Shown here in pieces: positions 1-12,400 of a stretch of DNA of 64,000 nucleotides. Numbering within the stretch: the stretch's first letter is position 1; every line of letters starts with the position of its first letter. A program made the position numbers and the translations under genes. Location: positions 1 through 64,000 of the forward strand of contig JAVXUO010001206.1 in assembly GCA_033065855.1 (NCBI GenBank). Reading direction: 5' to 3'. The notes below the pieces were generated by a model that saw only the letters and a list, made by a program, of their open reading frames with translations, did no database searches and was not told where the DNA came from. The DNA is from Escallonia rubra. Taxonomy: Eukaryota; Streptophyta; Magnoliopsida; Escalloniales; Escalloniaceae.

Positions 1-40
1 ACCATGGCCTTTGAGTCAAAATATTCCTTCTGCTTTATAG

Positions 41-3000
41 GGAGCCGGGCGTGCGTTTTCTGCTGGCGGGGATTTGAAAATGTTCTACGATGGCAGGGAA
101 TCAGGTAGTTAAATATTTCCAAAAGAACTTATTTAGTTGCCTATTCGAATTAAAATTGTAAGTCACTAGATGTTGCTTTTCTTTATTGGCAGAGGATTCC
201 TGTCTTGAAGTAGTCTACAGAATGTATTGGCTTTGTTACCACATTCATACCTATAAGAAAAACCAGGTACTACAGTGGCTTAACTGCTTGATTGAATCCT
301 CTTGAAGACATAAAACAGAACATGTCGAATTTCTCCTAGTCATGTTGTTGTAGAGACTTCCTAATTACTTGCATATGTTTTTGCTAGGTTGCTCTTGTTC
401 ATGGTATCTCCATGGGTGGAGGTGCATCTTTAATGGTTCCAATGAAGTTTTCAGTTGTCACAGAGAAGACTGTGAGCATTGCCTACGTCTTTAAATGCTT
501 GTGTCCCGCAGAATTGCTAAGTTCCAATTCGTACTTTCTTAATTTCTATGCTATGCTAAATTCTTCCATTGTGCATCTCTTGAATATGGTGACAGGTTTT
601 TGCCACTCCAGAAGCAAGTATTGGGTTTCATACCGACTGTGGTTTCTCATACATGCTTTCCCATCTCCCTGGGTGTTTAGGTAAGCATTCAGTTACCCGT
701 ATAAAGTGGACACGTATTCAATGGTTTACCTTTTTGTCTTACTAATGAGAAGCTAAGTTGCTTCTCTGTTTGTCCTTGCGAAAGCGGTGAAGTATTCTAT
801 ATTTCAAATGAGCAAATCAAAAGCGGAACATTATAAGAAAGCAGAATAACATAAAAAGGGAAGACGGCCGCTTGTTTCTGAGCATGCAACTGATTTTCAA
901 GATGTTTTCAGGGGAATATCTGGCCTTAACAGGGGCAAGGCTTGGTGGTATGGAATTAGTTGCGGCTGGTCTGGCAACTCATTTTGTTCCTTTGGAGGTG
1001 AGTACAAAAATCTTATCTGAATACCAATCTAGCTTTTGAAACCTGCCTTGGGACCAAAAATGATAAGGGTTGCTTAATGAAAGAACTACTGTATGGGATG
1101 ACTGACAAGGAACAGAGACGCAACAGCAAAGCTATACTTCACTAAAATTACAGCATCACCATCCGCTTTAACAATTTATGATTGTTTAAGTTCTTTTGAA
1201 CATATGTGGAAGCTAATTACTGCATTCTGTGTATGTTAGAAATTCCCCGAGCTAGAGAAGTGTTTGGTAAGCCTAAATTCTGGTGACGAGGCTGCAGTCA
1301 AAACTGCAATTGAGGAATTCTCTAAAAATGTTCAGATTGAAGAAGAAAGTATATTAAACAAGTAAAGAATCTGAACTAGCTTAATTGCTACTTGTGAATA
1401 GTTCTTTAAACCAATATGCTTTGGGCAATTTCAGGCAGTCAATAATTGATGAGTGTTTTTCCAAGGATTCGGTGGAGGAGATCATCAAGTCGTTTGTAAG
1501 TTTCTAATTCTGCAACACGAAGATCAATATCTCATCAGAATTTTTTACTCTGAGAATTGTATCCTGTTGCTTTGCTCAACTACAAAATTTTACATGAATA
1601 GCTGCATACATTGGCCTGCAGGAAGCTGAGGCAAGCAAAGAGGGAAATGCATGGATTGGTGCAGTGCTCAAAGGACTGAAAAGATCATCCCCTACCGGAC
1701 TAAAGATAACACTAAGATCGGTACTGGTTTCATTAGATAGTTAAAAGCCAAGCTGTAGTAAAGATAATGCATTATGAATGGTTGGGAAAAGCTAAATGAA
1801 TGCTGGAGTGAGGCTCAGCGCAGTCTAATTGCCACAATCTACTGAGTCCCTTTGTACTGTTAGAACAGTAAATAGAAACTTCTTTCATGAAGGTACAGTA
1901 TAATTGATCCACAGAATAACAAAAATTTCCGCATAAAAAATATCTGAACTTCAGGACTTTTGCATCATTATGGTCAGTGAGATCTGGCCAAGCTTGTTCC
2001 CCCTCCCACAATAGAAGAAGGTTCACTGTAAAGGGATGCAACTTAAATTAGGTCAGCACTTCCGAAATATACTAGTATAATTTTGCAGCATGACAAGTAG
2101 ACAGTAGATTTTATTATCGTGATGCAAATTATCGAGTATACGCTTTTCACTAAATAGGGGGGTGCATATTGAGAGACACCTCTTGGTTTTTCGTTGCAAA
2201 GAATCAGAGGTTGCTTATGGTAATTCAATAGCACTATTTTTTCTGGAGAATTGCATCTCATGACCAACGCATGAACTTCCCTTGCTTCTTCCAAACTTTC
2301 CACAGCAGCATTCTCCATTCACCAAATTAGACAGTGCATGATCGTGCAAGTGTGTTGCCTAGATCAGCTACTTAATCTACCAGATTGATCTTAGGCATTC
2401 TTAAGATTGCATCATACACTGCTAGATCATGTAACTTTTGAGTAATCCTTCTCTTAGCCAACAATTAAAACTGATGACAAGTACACTTAGAAATCCCGTC
2501 ATTCTGCTGAAAGTTTGATCTAGGAACTCGCCAACAGGGAAAGCATTATTTTTGTACTAAAGTGCCTTGTTTGTTACATGTAGAGTTGGGGTAAATTGGA
2601 GCCTTCCTTTCCTAGTGAAGATGCTATTGCATTATCTAACGTGAGATAGCCACTCACAAGACACTTCCCTTATGACCTTATTCCACTTCTGATCTTGTGG
2701 AACAATTCACATGGCTTGTAATAGCATGATATTAGCGCTTCGTGTCATTTAAGTTCTTTCTCAAGTACCAGTCTTGTGCATTGTTTTGTGCAGTTTCCAC
2801 CTGGCTATTAATCTTCCTGGATTTTCTCGTCGCAATTCTATTATGCGTCGGTTGCCTAAGATTTAGTTTCTTGAACATGTTTCAGATTCGCGAAGGGCGG
2901 AAGCAAACGTTGGCTGAATGCCTGAAGAAAGAATTTAGATTGACAATGAATATACTCCGAACCACAATATCTGGTGACGTCTACGAGGTACTTGTTAGAT

Positions 3001-3641
3001 TTAGCCATCTTTCACTACCAAAGTTTTTCCCTTAATAGATGGCTTAACTTTAGAAATACTAATTCTATCTGACCTCTGAAATGAGCATTGTTCCTTCTCC
3101 TTACATAAAATAGGGTATCAGAGCTCTTACCATTGACAAGGATAACTTTCCTAAGGTATTCTGTACTCCTCCAGCTGTGGTTCTTCACATTTTAGAAAGA
3201 AAGAAATGGCACTTTGCCTGCATTTTTTGTAGAATTTAGTTCTTAATTTTTTGGGAGACCACTTTTTAATCGCTGTAAACCATATAATGTTGCTAATAAA
3301 CCTTTTACAGACGAAAAGGGTTAAGATTATTCAAGCTTTTACCAATTAAAACATCTCTGATTACAGTGGAACCCGTCAACTCTTGACAAAGTGGGGAAGG
3401 AGACACTGGACCTTGTCTTCCAGCCATTCAAAGAAGATTTGGAGCTCAACATTCCAGATAAGGAAGAATGCAGGTTTGCTTTAACTTCTGAAGTTGTCCT
3501 CTTTTCTACGTAGCTTCTACGATGGTTTAATCACATATTGGGTTGCGGTTTCTGATCAGTTCCAATTCTCGAATGCACAGGTGGGGTGGGAAATATGAGA
3601 ATTCAGCTTACACTTTGAAGATGTCGAATGAACCAAAATAA
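41..3641 (+). CDS. 3-hydroxyisobutyryl-CoA hydrolase-like protein (5'-partial)
   Basis: Crotonase-superfamily thioesterase of the HIBCH type, which hydrolyses 3-hydroxyisobutyryl-CoA in valine breakdown. Twelve exons were read: 41-104, 193-266, 388-471, 596-680, 912-997, 1240-1361, 1435-1495, 1622-1720, 2886-2987, 3114-3155, 3367-3473, 3581-3641. All have GT-AG borders and compatible phases, giving 328 residues to the TAA at 3639-3641. The start codon and roughly 50-60 N-terminal residues lie left of the window; 1-40 is intron. Family marks are FSAGGDLKMF (fragment residues 6-15), the oxyanion-hole stretch HGISMGGG (51-58) and PEASIGFHTD (79-88), whose Glu80 and Asp88 match the HIBCH catalytic acids. 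The C-terminus (...SNEPK) has no peroxisomal PTS1, unlike CHY1. From memory it most resembles the Arabidopsis 'like protein 5' (At1g06550) subgroup, so the exact substrate is inferred. Intron 8 (1721-2885) is the longest. Confidence 0.93.
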
Positions 3642-6018
3642 ACTTCTTCGCAGAGGCCATGAATTTCCCGAAATGGTCGACATGTTCAAAATATCGCAGT
3701 GAAAGCATTTGTAGCCAGCAGCTAATCAGAAGAGCTGCAAGTATATTATCAATAAAAGACACTTGCGTTTCAATTTTAGACCAAAATAGAAGGGATACCA
3801 TGTGTGTGCGTGCGATAGACTGAACAGTCTGAACCCGTAGTCAACCTTCTTAGCAGCAAAAGTAGCAATAGCAAGGTCTACTACTCCCTCACCCAGTGTT
3901 CTATTTATGGTAGTCTACAGAGTACATCTGTTACAAGAGGTAAGCATGAACCAAAGTCAAATTTTTGTTACACAGGAGATATAAAATGGCATTGGAGTTT
4001 GATTTTGAATCCTTCACTGCTCCCTTAGCCTTGTGTGATCTTAACACAGGTAACACGTTAACACTTAGCAGTGATCAGAGGAAAGAATATGAAGAAAGTC
4101 ATCCTGTCCTGTCTCTCTTTTTTTCTTTGATGGGTAGGGGTTCATACATATACATTGGAAACTTGATTGTATTAGAAGTCAATATTACGGTGGATCTGGT
4201 GTATGCTATACCTCCCACCTTGCAGGAGTGATCATGCCATTCCAGGTCGTGGTAGATTTAACCTACAAATTCAATGCCAAAACCAAATGAAGCCTGCACA
4301 TTTTCATCTCCACGATTAGGGGATTCGACAAGGGGATCGATCCATTATCATCCTTATAGGAGGGCCTTTCAGCCTCCCTCATTTGCTGCCAGGAACTAAA
4401 TTCGATCAGAGAACTCAAATCTCGACTTTAGCTCCTCCCATAAACCATCTACTTTAGATGACTCTTGTTTTCATGTACATCAACTTTCTTGAATCTTATC
4501 CGAGTCAGATACTGCATGGAGACGACAAAAAGTTAACCGTAATAAGTCCTTCCTCGTCACAAAGCCCTGAAACCCCAGTTGAAGTTCTTGTTTGCCTTGC
4601 TCAAGCTTTGGGAACTTTGGTCTTTATTTGAGATCTTGCCTAGACCACAAATTAAGAACAAACTATTTCTGTAGACGGAGTCCAGTGTTGAGCAGCTCTC
4701 ATCAGTCGATCTTCTCATCTTTCACTAGTATGTCACCATCCTTCAGCTGAAGTATGTAGAGCTTTTCACAATCTCAGCAAATCCTGGTGGTCGAGGAAGA
4801 GAAGCAAACCAGATTCCCACCAGGTAAAACAGCCCTCGCAAGGCAGTAGGATTGTAAGTATCTAAGTCGTTTAACCACCTTGAAACCCGAAGAAATGCAA
4901 TAGAGGGAAGGAGGGGGTTTGTTAGAACTTCTACTAGATAATGCAGAATTAAAACATAGATTATGGATGCACTCATTGAGCTTAAAGTAAACAACACGAA
5001 AGCCTGCAAAACTTGATATTTTCAAGTCAAGGACTCCTCAGAGGGTAGACTGAGTTACTTTCTTTATTGTGTATTGCATTTATCTTGTAAGTAGCCTTAG
5101 TTTGACATCGGAATCGATGACCTAATGACCTATAAAGACTTAAGACACTTCAGAGCAATATACAAAATGTTTTTGATCCTTTTGTATAAGTGTCAAAATC
5201 AGCATTGACGATGTTAAAGCTTGTTCTTAAGAAGGCAATAGCTAATTGCGGTATTACAGCTGTACACATGTATTCCAATTAAGCACCGTCGCATTCAAGT
5301 ACAGTCAATGTGTTGTTATATCGAGACAAGTTTAAATAAAGATTATTCAACCACAACGCTAACAATCTCTCATTTCTCATGATGACAAACTTTGATATAT
5401 TAAACATAAAATGTATCAAATGGCATGCAAATTAGCACGACAATCTGATATATCTCATCGAATCATCTTCAATTTGAAGAAAATGTGTTATTTGAACTCA
5501 ATACCGTAGTTAGCTCTTTCAAACTAAAACAACAAATACTGCCCCTCAATCTAATTTTCCCCCCACAACAGAAGCATATTTAGTACATGAAATCACAACT
5601 ATTTCTCCCTCGTATTATCACCAAAAAGACAGGGGTACCGAAGTATGTAAAAATATAGGATTATGATTAAGTTAATGGCTTAAGGTGCATACAACTCATC
5701 ATCCAAAGGAAATACGAAATTCATATAGACAACCAATAGGAATTCTGTCATGTTCCTAAGAGATGCATAAAAGAAACTTAAGAGACACAACACGTGGGCA
5801 TTAGAGGGTATAACAGCATGGAAATCCAAAATGCAGATTGATAATAAACAATTAAGGCAATTAAATCATGATTGGGAAATATGGCAATGAACTCATTCGT
5901 CATGATTTATAAATCTAGTAGAGTTAAATAAGCGGTTGACAACTGTACTATAGCACATTCAACTCAAGCCACTGACTGGACTTTGATTTGTGCGAAAGTG
6001 ACAACTGTATTATTAAAA
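3642..6018. other. Intergenic region, no gene recognised
   Basis: This is the 3' flank of the hydrolase gene. An AATAAA-type signal overlaps the stop codon (about 3637-3642) and another lies near 3751. Short open frames at 3965-4231 and 4743-5025 have no recognisable domain and no splice context that extends them. The DNA is AT-rich and otherwise featureless up to the 9-bp target duplication at 6010-6018. Confidence 0.5.
6010..6018. repeat. Target site duplication, left copy
   Basis: TTATTAAAA directly abuts the left terminal inverted repeat. The identical 9-mer follows the right repeat at 7257-7265. Confidence 0.85.
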
Positions 6019-7256
6019 GGGATAATATCACTTATATTCCTGAGTTTAGGGGTAAATTACAGTCAAAGACACAAGTTTTAAAATTTTGCACTTTTATCCA
6101 AAAAGTTAAAATTGTGTATCATATATGACCACCGTTAGGGTTCTGTGACCCTAACTAACGGTTTTTGCTGATGTGGTAATATCATATTTTGAAAATGACA
6201 ATATTACCCCTAATACATATTTTATACATATCCTCTTCCTTCCCATTTTCTCTGTTCTCTTTCCATTTCTTCTCTTCTCGCTCTCATAATCTTGATTTTG
6301 TCTTCCCATCTCTATCTAATTCTAATGTCTAATTCCAAAACAAAATGCCACCACCTACGACCTCCACGGTCGTACCACCATCGGCGTCACCTCCAACACG
6401 AAAACCAAAACCACCACCATACCCACCCACACCACCACCATTAGTCCAGCCATACACACCACCACCGTCGTTTCAGTCATAAACCAGCCAGTCAACGGGG
6501 AATCACAAGTCACCAAACCCACCACAAACCCATCACAGATTCGATCCACCACCACCACCACGGCACATTTCCCAGATCTCCATCCCTATCTACCACCATC
6601 ATACCCAGATCTCCATCCTTATCCACCATACCGAGATCTGGGTATGGTGCCAATGCTTCTTAGGGTGGTTTTGGTGGAAGGAAGTGGACGACTGCGAGTC
6701 CCAATTTCTGCCGGAGTTTTTTGACGGGATATCAGCGTCTAAGAACCCCAGGTTTTCAAATACTACAGGAACTCGATAATTAGAAGTTTCAGGGAGAATC
6801 CTAGGCGAAAGGATAAGCTTTACAGAGGCCAGGAAGAGCATAATTGCAGACGTGGGTTCGGTTCGGAGGGTATTTGATTTCTTGAAGACTTGGGGTTTAA
6901 TTAATTATTTTGGTCCAAAGAAGCAGTTTAAGTGGATTAATAAGGATGGCAAGTCTAGTGCCGTGGTGGCGAATGCCAGTAATGATTCAGTATATAATTT
7001 CTTGGTAGTGGTTATGGTTATTGGATGTGGAAGAAGGTGAATGACAATGGTGGTTCGATGAGTTTGAGAAGGGATAGAAAAAGAGAATGGGAAGAGAGAG
7101 GAGTGGTTTGTTCTAGAGGGCAATTATGTCATTTTACACGAAAATTTAACACCATCCGTATTCCGTGTGGTCAACGGATATAACTGATATAAACACAAAC
7201 TTGTGTCCTCGGCTGTAATTTACCCTTAAACTGAGGGATATAAATGATATTATCCC
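6019..7256 (+). mobile_element. Pack-MULE (non-autonomous Mutator-like element) carrying a SWI3 fragment
   Basis: The ends are terminal inverted repeats of about 60 bp (6019-6078 and 7197-7256), agreeing at about 53 of 60 positions and both beginning GGGATAATATCA. They are flanked by a perfect 9-bp direct duplication, TTATTAAAA, at 6010-6018 and 7257-7265. A 9-bp duplication with long inverted repeats is the signature of Mutator-like elements. No transposase is encoded. The interior holds a proline/CCA-rich stretch (about 6344-6600) and a frameshifted SWIRM-domain gene piece (6654-6985), so it fits the Pack-MULE class. It lies between the hydrolase gene and the 3' end of VPS16. Confidence 0.85.
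6654..6985 (+). pseudogene. Captured SWIRM-domain fragment of a SWI3B-like gene
   Basis: Reading from 6654 gives a continuous match to the plant SWI3 SWIRM domain: DDCESQFLPEFFDG, then SKNPRFFKYYRNSIIRSF. After a one-base shift at about 6811 (an extra G) it continues with ADVGSVRRVFDFL and TWGLINYFG. SWI3 proteins are core subunits of SWI/SNF chromatin-remodelling complexes. By remembered comparison SWI3B fits better than SWI3A, C or D. Only this domain and a short tail are present, the start of the domain is altered, and no SANT or leucine-zipper region follows. The piece has no obvious intron. It sits inside a MULE, so it is a captured fragment, not the functional gene. Confidence 0.8.
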
Positions 7257-7265
7257 TTATTAAAA
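7257..7265. repeat. Target site duplication, right copy
   Basis: TTATTAAAA directly follows the right terminal inverted repeat of the Pack-MULE and matches 6010-6018 exactly. Confidence 0.85.
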
Positions 7266-8218
7266 TTAGAAGTGTGCAACAGTGCATTGTTGTTTTCTCT
7301 GAATCACAGTAATCAAATTCAGTTTAGGCAAGCTTAAGGGGTTAGTGTCTAATCCACCTTGCTTCATGGAGAGACTACGGTAGCCAATCAATCAAGGTAT
7401 GGTCATATTGCCTTCAATAAACTTAGCAAGGCACTTCTTGAATTCATCAACCTTAACTTCCAATTGTTTATTTTGCCTTTTTCTAAGTCCATCACATGCC
7501 GTGAGGTCTCTTTTAATTTTTAAACAGAAGGCTTTTCCAACTAAGCCAAGCAATCTATGTTACATCAGTGTACATCAAGCTTGTTGGTTAAACTTCTTAC
7601 CTGACGAGACTTTCTTTCACGGTTGCTCCACTCTGGTGTGCATCAAATGAGTGCTTTACCCCGGAAGGGAGAAGTAGTATTTGGTTGCAGCCCGCCCACC
7701 ACGATCTCGATTTCAGCCAGGCCCCTTGACCTCCTCCTCAAAAGCGCCGCAAACGAATTTGCCTCTGAATTTTGTTCAGTTTCTTCGTCTTGGTATGTAG
7801 GGATTTGTAACTTACTAACTTGATTCTTTGCATCGGTGATTACACAACAATTCTTCCTATGGTTGCTTCCAAACTATCCTTCTACCAAATGTATTTTTTT
7901 CAAGGAACACGTGTGTCTGGTGTGGTTTATAGAGGATCAAAAAGTGTACTTTCAATGAAGTTGTGGGACACTTTTGTCACTCATCTGAAAAGCAAAAGCC
8001 AATAAATCGAGAAATAGAAATAAAATACGGATGCGGCCATGAATGAATACCATGATTCGAGTTAGCGAGTTGTTCAAATATTGTAATTGCATCTTTCGTT
8101 CAAGTGGAGTTATGGCCTATGGAGGTGGAGCTCTAACGAATTCCGGTTCATCTGGTTTTTTGGTTGTCAATGCATAGTTTAATGGGACATGATCTCTTAC
8201 TCTCGCTTGCAAAATTAG
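7266..8218. other. Intergenic region, no gene recognised
   Basis: Open frames of 61-83 codons at 7399-8005 show no family motif and do not join through plausible splice sites. I see nothing else identifiable. Confidence 0.4.
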
Positions 8219-8520
8219 TTGCCAACGATCTGGTCGGTCATCCATGATGGATGGACGAATCATATCTAACTTTTTCAAAACAAAAAAAAAACTTATCGTC
8301 TGCTACATTATTTAGCGATCGATAATTTTGACCAAAATGACTCGAAGATATTTAATGAGTCGGAGGGATTTGCAGGCAAACATGGGGTGCAGTATTGTAA
8401 ATTTCACCGCTCGTTACATTATGTAACAGACGGTGAAATTTATATTAAAAGAGAGAGAGAGAGAGATTTGGCCCGTCCATCTGCAATGGACGAACGGCCA
8501 GATAGTACTGACAACTTACC
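8219..8520. mobile_element. Candidate MITE with central palindrome
   Basis: The outer parts are imperfect inverted repeats: TTGCCAACGATCTGGTCGG near 8219 against the complement of CGGCCAGATAGTACTGACAA near 8497-8516. The interior contains a near-perfect palindrome of about 42 bp at 8400-8441, built on TTACATTATGTAA flanked by TTTCACCG and CGGTGAAA, and a GA microsatellite at 8451-8467. There is no coding capacity. The small size and inverted-repeat build suggest a MITE, but no target duplication was identified, so the borders are approximate. Confidence 0.45.
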
Positions 8521-9496
8521 TTAAGTTGCATACACGAGTAACGAATCAGCTCCCTAGTTTAATTGAACAAATATGTGTACTCTATTAGTTCAGGGATTTC
8601 AGTATTAAAGTAAATAAACCATTGCCGTCATCTCCAAGTATGAACAAAATCCTAGCTCCGTCACAAGCCTTAAAATATCCATCACCACAACTTCCTCCAT
8701 GTTCGGCAGTCTTTATTCATCTTTGTGCAAAAGACAAAGATGACGCAGTTGAGCTTCAATTACTTCCGAACTAGGGAAATGACCAAAATCCGATCATCTC
8801 TAACACCCTACCAACTAGAAATCAAGTCCAATCCGCATTTACCCAAGTAAACGATAAGACCGCACATCTAAATTTGCTAACGAAAGATTGAGTCGCCACC
8901 AGGCCTCCACCGTAAAACATTTGCGACTAGTAATGGCGGTTGTTACAGTGCGACGGTGAGAGGGACAATACGACGTGGCTCTGAAGATAATGGCATGATA
9001 CGCGAGGTTGAAACTAGGTGGGTGGGTGCTGTGGTGATGGTTGTGGTCTGAAGAGCTAGCCCTACACACGTTACAAATTGAGGGAGGGAGAACGAGAGAA
9101 ATTAGTTGGCTAGGAAAGGGAGGGGGAGGTCACAATAGTCATTTTACAACAAATTTAAACTCTATTCATAACAGTTGAAGCACGTATTCTATACATTGGA
9201 TATATAGCAAATATGAATAGAATTGCCCCCTAACTTCTAGGGACTTGGGGAATATTATCCCAATTTTGTTTTCTAGTTTACAAAACTTTTAAGCGAGATC
9301 TCGTAAAAGGAGACAATTTCTCGTCATCAATTATTCGATAGAGATTTTGGACGTGTAATTTACATGATGCAGGGGCGGTTGCTTCAACTACGAGCAAGTT
9401 GAAGAAAGAAAACTTGGTCCGCCCTCGTACTCATCGTGCAATCTATATCAAAGATACAACACAAACAAAATGAAGGTAACAGTGAGAAAGAAAACC
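8521..9496. other. 3' flank of VPS16; possible MULE end
   Basis: No gene was recognised. The complement of about 9200-9267 starts GGGATAATATTCCCC and continues with a TIR-like run resembling the left end of the Pack-MULE at 6019. It may be one end of a related element, but a matching left end was not found. Positions 9400-9496 would be the VPS16 3' UTR. Confidence 0.3.
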
Positions 9497-12400
9497 CTAA
9501 GAAACCCCTTGGAAGGACAACCGATCTCGAAGAGTGTCAAATATTGACGAAGCTGCTGCATTCTGTGCAAAAGTCAACTTCAACCGCCCAAGAAGTTCGC
9601 CATCTTTAGCCTGAGATGCAGCGTCTGCGGCCTCTTTTGCCATGCCAATCCGAGCATAAGCCTGTTAAGGTTTACAAGATGGAACTTTAGCCTTTGTTGC
9701 AGAGCAAGTGCGTGCGCATATGTGCGTCTGTGTTTGTGTGCATGCATAAACAGAGAGAGTACTGGCTTGGTAAAAAATTTATCACATCATGTTTTGGTGG
9801 TGGTTGTTGAGTGTCTAAATCGCAGAGATAAGGAGGTTTTAGTGAGCTTTAAACTACTCCTATGTCAAACAGTGGTAGGACTACCAAGTTTCGTTTCCTC
9901 TTCACAGAATCTCAACACTGGAACAACAGCCATACTTAAAACTATGAATCTCACCATTAAAGCAAAACTTGCAGAGCCAATCATTTTTAAATTTGTGTTT
10001 GACATCACTTGTAAGAAACCCCATACCCATATAAGCATGCACATGAGATGGAGTATAGCTGAAATGTAAATGCTCAGGGGATGAACAGCCACACAAGGAA
10101 GAAGATGAATCCATATGAGGATATCAGAGATATAGTGGGGGTGGTACCAGTGAGGAAAGATGAGAGAACATCCTTTGAGATGGTTTGGCCACATCCAATG
10201 CAGGCCATTAGTTGCCCAAGTAAGAATAAGTATATTGTAAGACGAAGTAGGAGTCAGACCTAGGATAACATGGGCAGAAGTAGTGGAAAGGACTTGATTG
10301 TTAGGAATTAATGAGAGAACACGTGCTTCAATGGGGAGAATGGCAGACAAAGACTCACGAGGCGGACCTAACAAGCTTGCAAGAAAGGCTGAAATGATCA
10401 TATTGAGATATTTCTCAACATAAACCTCATCAATAAGTTTGTTACCTCGGCTCGTTCCCGGGGATCTGCCAGTTTTGGTATATATTTCAAAGCTTCACCT
10501 CTTTCATCCGCATCAACGCATGCCTCCACAAATGGTCGATAACCTATAGTAAGGTTGTGAAAAAGGAAAATGAGAAACCATTATCTCCATGCAAACACAC
10601 AACAGAGAGTAAAGAGCAACATTTTCTACGCAGCCTCTTAAAAAAGTGTATTTGTTTTATTATTACTACTAACTAGCCTAAGAATGCACCCCAAGCAGGG
10701 ACAGTTATATAAAACATAGCTACTTTAAAATATTGAATTGCATCATAAAATTCATTGCATTTAGTTGAATATCTATGCAGGAGAGATATTAGCACTAGTT
10801 AATTACATGGTTATTCCAACAAGGATGGTCACAATAATTTTTAATTAGGTAAACTTATATTTAGGTTTTAGCATATTAGTCAAACCTAATGGTGGAATAT
10901 CATTAAGTGAAACATTTATGCATTGAGCTTATACAAATTTCATAAGACAGTTCAAATTAACATATGGCAAAAATATAAGGACAAATACAATAAGTTCAAT
11001 AGGATGTTGCATGAGACATTTACAAAAGGCTTGTGTAAGTATCTTTTGATAATAATGTGTACATTTCAATGGCTTGCCCATAAATCTAACTACAAATTCG
11101 TTTACCGAGTGTCATTTCACTACAGAGGGCAAAAGTAAAAAATTTCAGCAATTTATAATTTGAACATTGTACTATGTAAGAAGCCATGATAAGCAAAATA
11201 AATGTAGTTCATTTGGTTCACTTGCTTTCCTTTTTAAAAATGCATGATAAGAGCTCTTACATGAAATATGTTAAATTTAATTCACGACTTATGACACATT
11301 TTTCGTGCTATTGATTAGTGCAAAACTTGGGCCACTAAATCTCGTCGTATATACGACGACGTTTATTATTTTTTAGTAAAGTGGATTCATACTCCCAATT
11401 GGCTAAAAAGCCAATAGTTAATTATGCCCATGACAACCTCCGGTTAAAGAAACACAAATGAAATGACAAATACGTATAGAAACTTTCATTTCTGCAAGAG
11501 GCTTAATACATCATGAAAATGTAATTTGGATTCACATGAGGTAATAAGAAAACAAAAATAAAAATCGTAAGATTCACCTTGACTCCATTTCTTTTCAATG
11601 TTTCTTCCTCTTCCTCTTTCTTTTTCTTTTTCTTTTTTTTTCTGGTTCTTCTAGCCGCCGAAATGGGCTCACAATCCCTACTATTTTTTGTTTCTGTCCT
11701 CTCTCTTCTTTTGTTGCTGAATGTTTCCTATCTTTCCTCCCTCTATTCTGCTGAGAATTATTCTTCTTTTTATAAGCCCAAAGAAGAGACCTAACCCCTT
11801 GTCCTGTGACCCATTTAGTAAGCCTTGGCTTATCTTCAACCCACCTTTTCCTCCAACGTGCAAAGTCTTTGGGTTCAAAGACTTTTTCATCTCCTCCGAT
11901 CATAAGCCACTATTTCTAGTTTGTTTCATCTCCAAAATTGTCAAGCACTTCATTTTCACTGTACTTCTTATTGATGGCCAATCTTTTCTTTGATGCATAT
12001 CCAAAGAATAAATTCCTAGTATTTCATAATGGACCACCTATCCATTAATTTCTGGGCTTTCGGGCTTTCTTAGATCTTTTTGTTAAAAGGCCAACAGTTA
12101 AATTGGGCAGACTTTTATTTGGATTAAAGGAAGGCCCAAATCTGCCAAAGTTACGGTGCCAACAAATGCTCCTCGCGATTTGGACTTATTTTTTTCTCTT
12201 TTAAGAAAAAGACTGGATCACAAAAATTCTTGACAATTAAACCCATCTCTCTTAGAATTCCTTTCAACCTGGCAATTCTAATTCACATGATAGAAGGTGG
12301 CCTTCATACTAGTCTTGCTTGAGGATTATAACACCTGAAGAAGATAGCTTTCACAACTTGTCCTGCATTAGTATTGTAGCACCCACACAAATGTATATAT

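Noticed and set aside
412-684. 90-codon frame inside the hydrolase gene
   Set aside because: It is exon 388-471 read through the intron into the wrong frame of the next exon; the spliced frame is correct.
3965-4231. 88-codon frame downstream of the hydrolase gene
   Set aside because: No domain, no extension by splice sites and no matching neighbour; length is within chance for AT-rich DNA.
9865-10401. 178-codon minus-strand frame, the longest unspliced frame apart from VPS16 exon 1 and the copia region
   Set aside because: No domain is visible, and the plus strand of the same DNA is a recognisable LINE reverse-transcriptase tail, so this is its complement.
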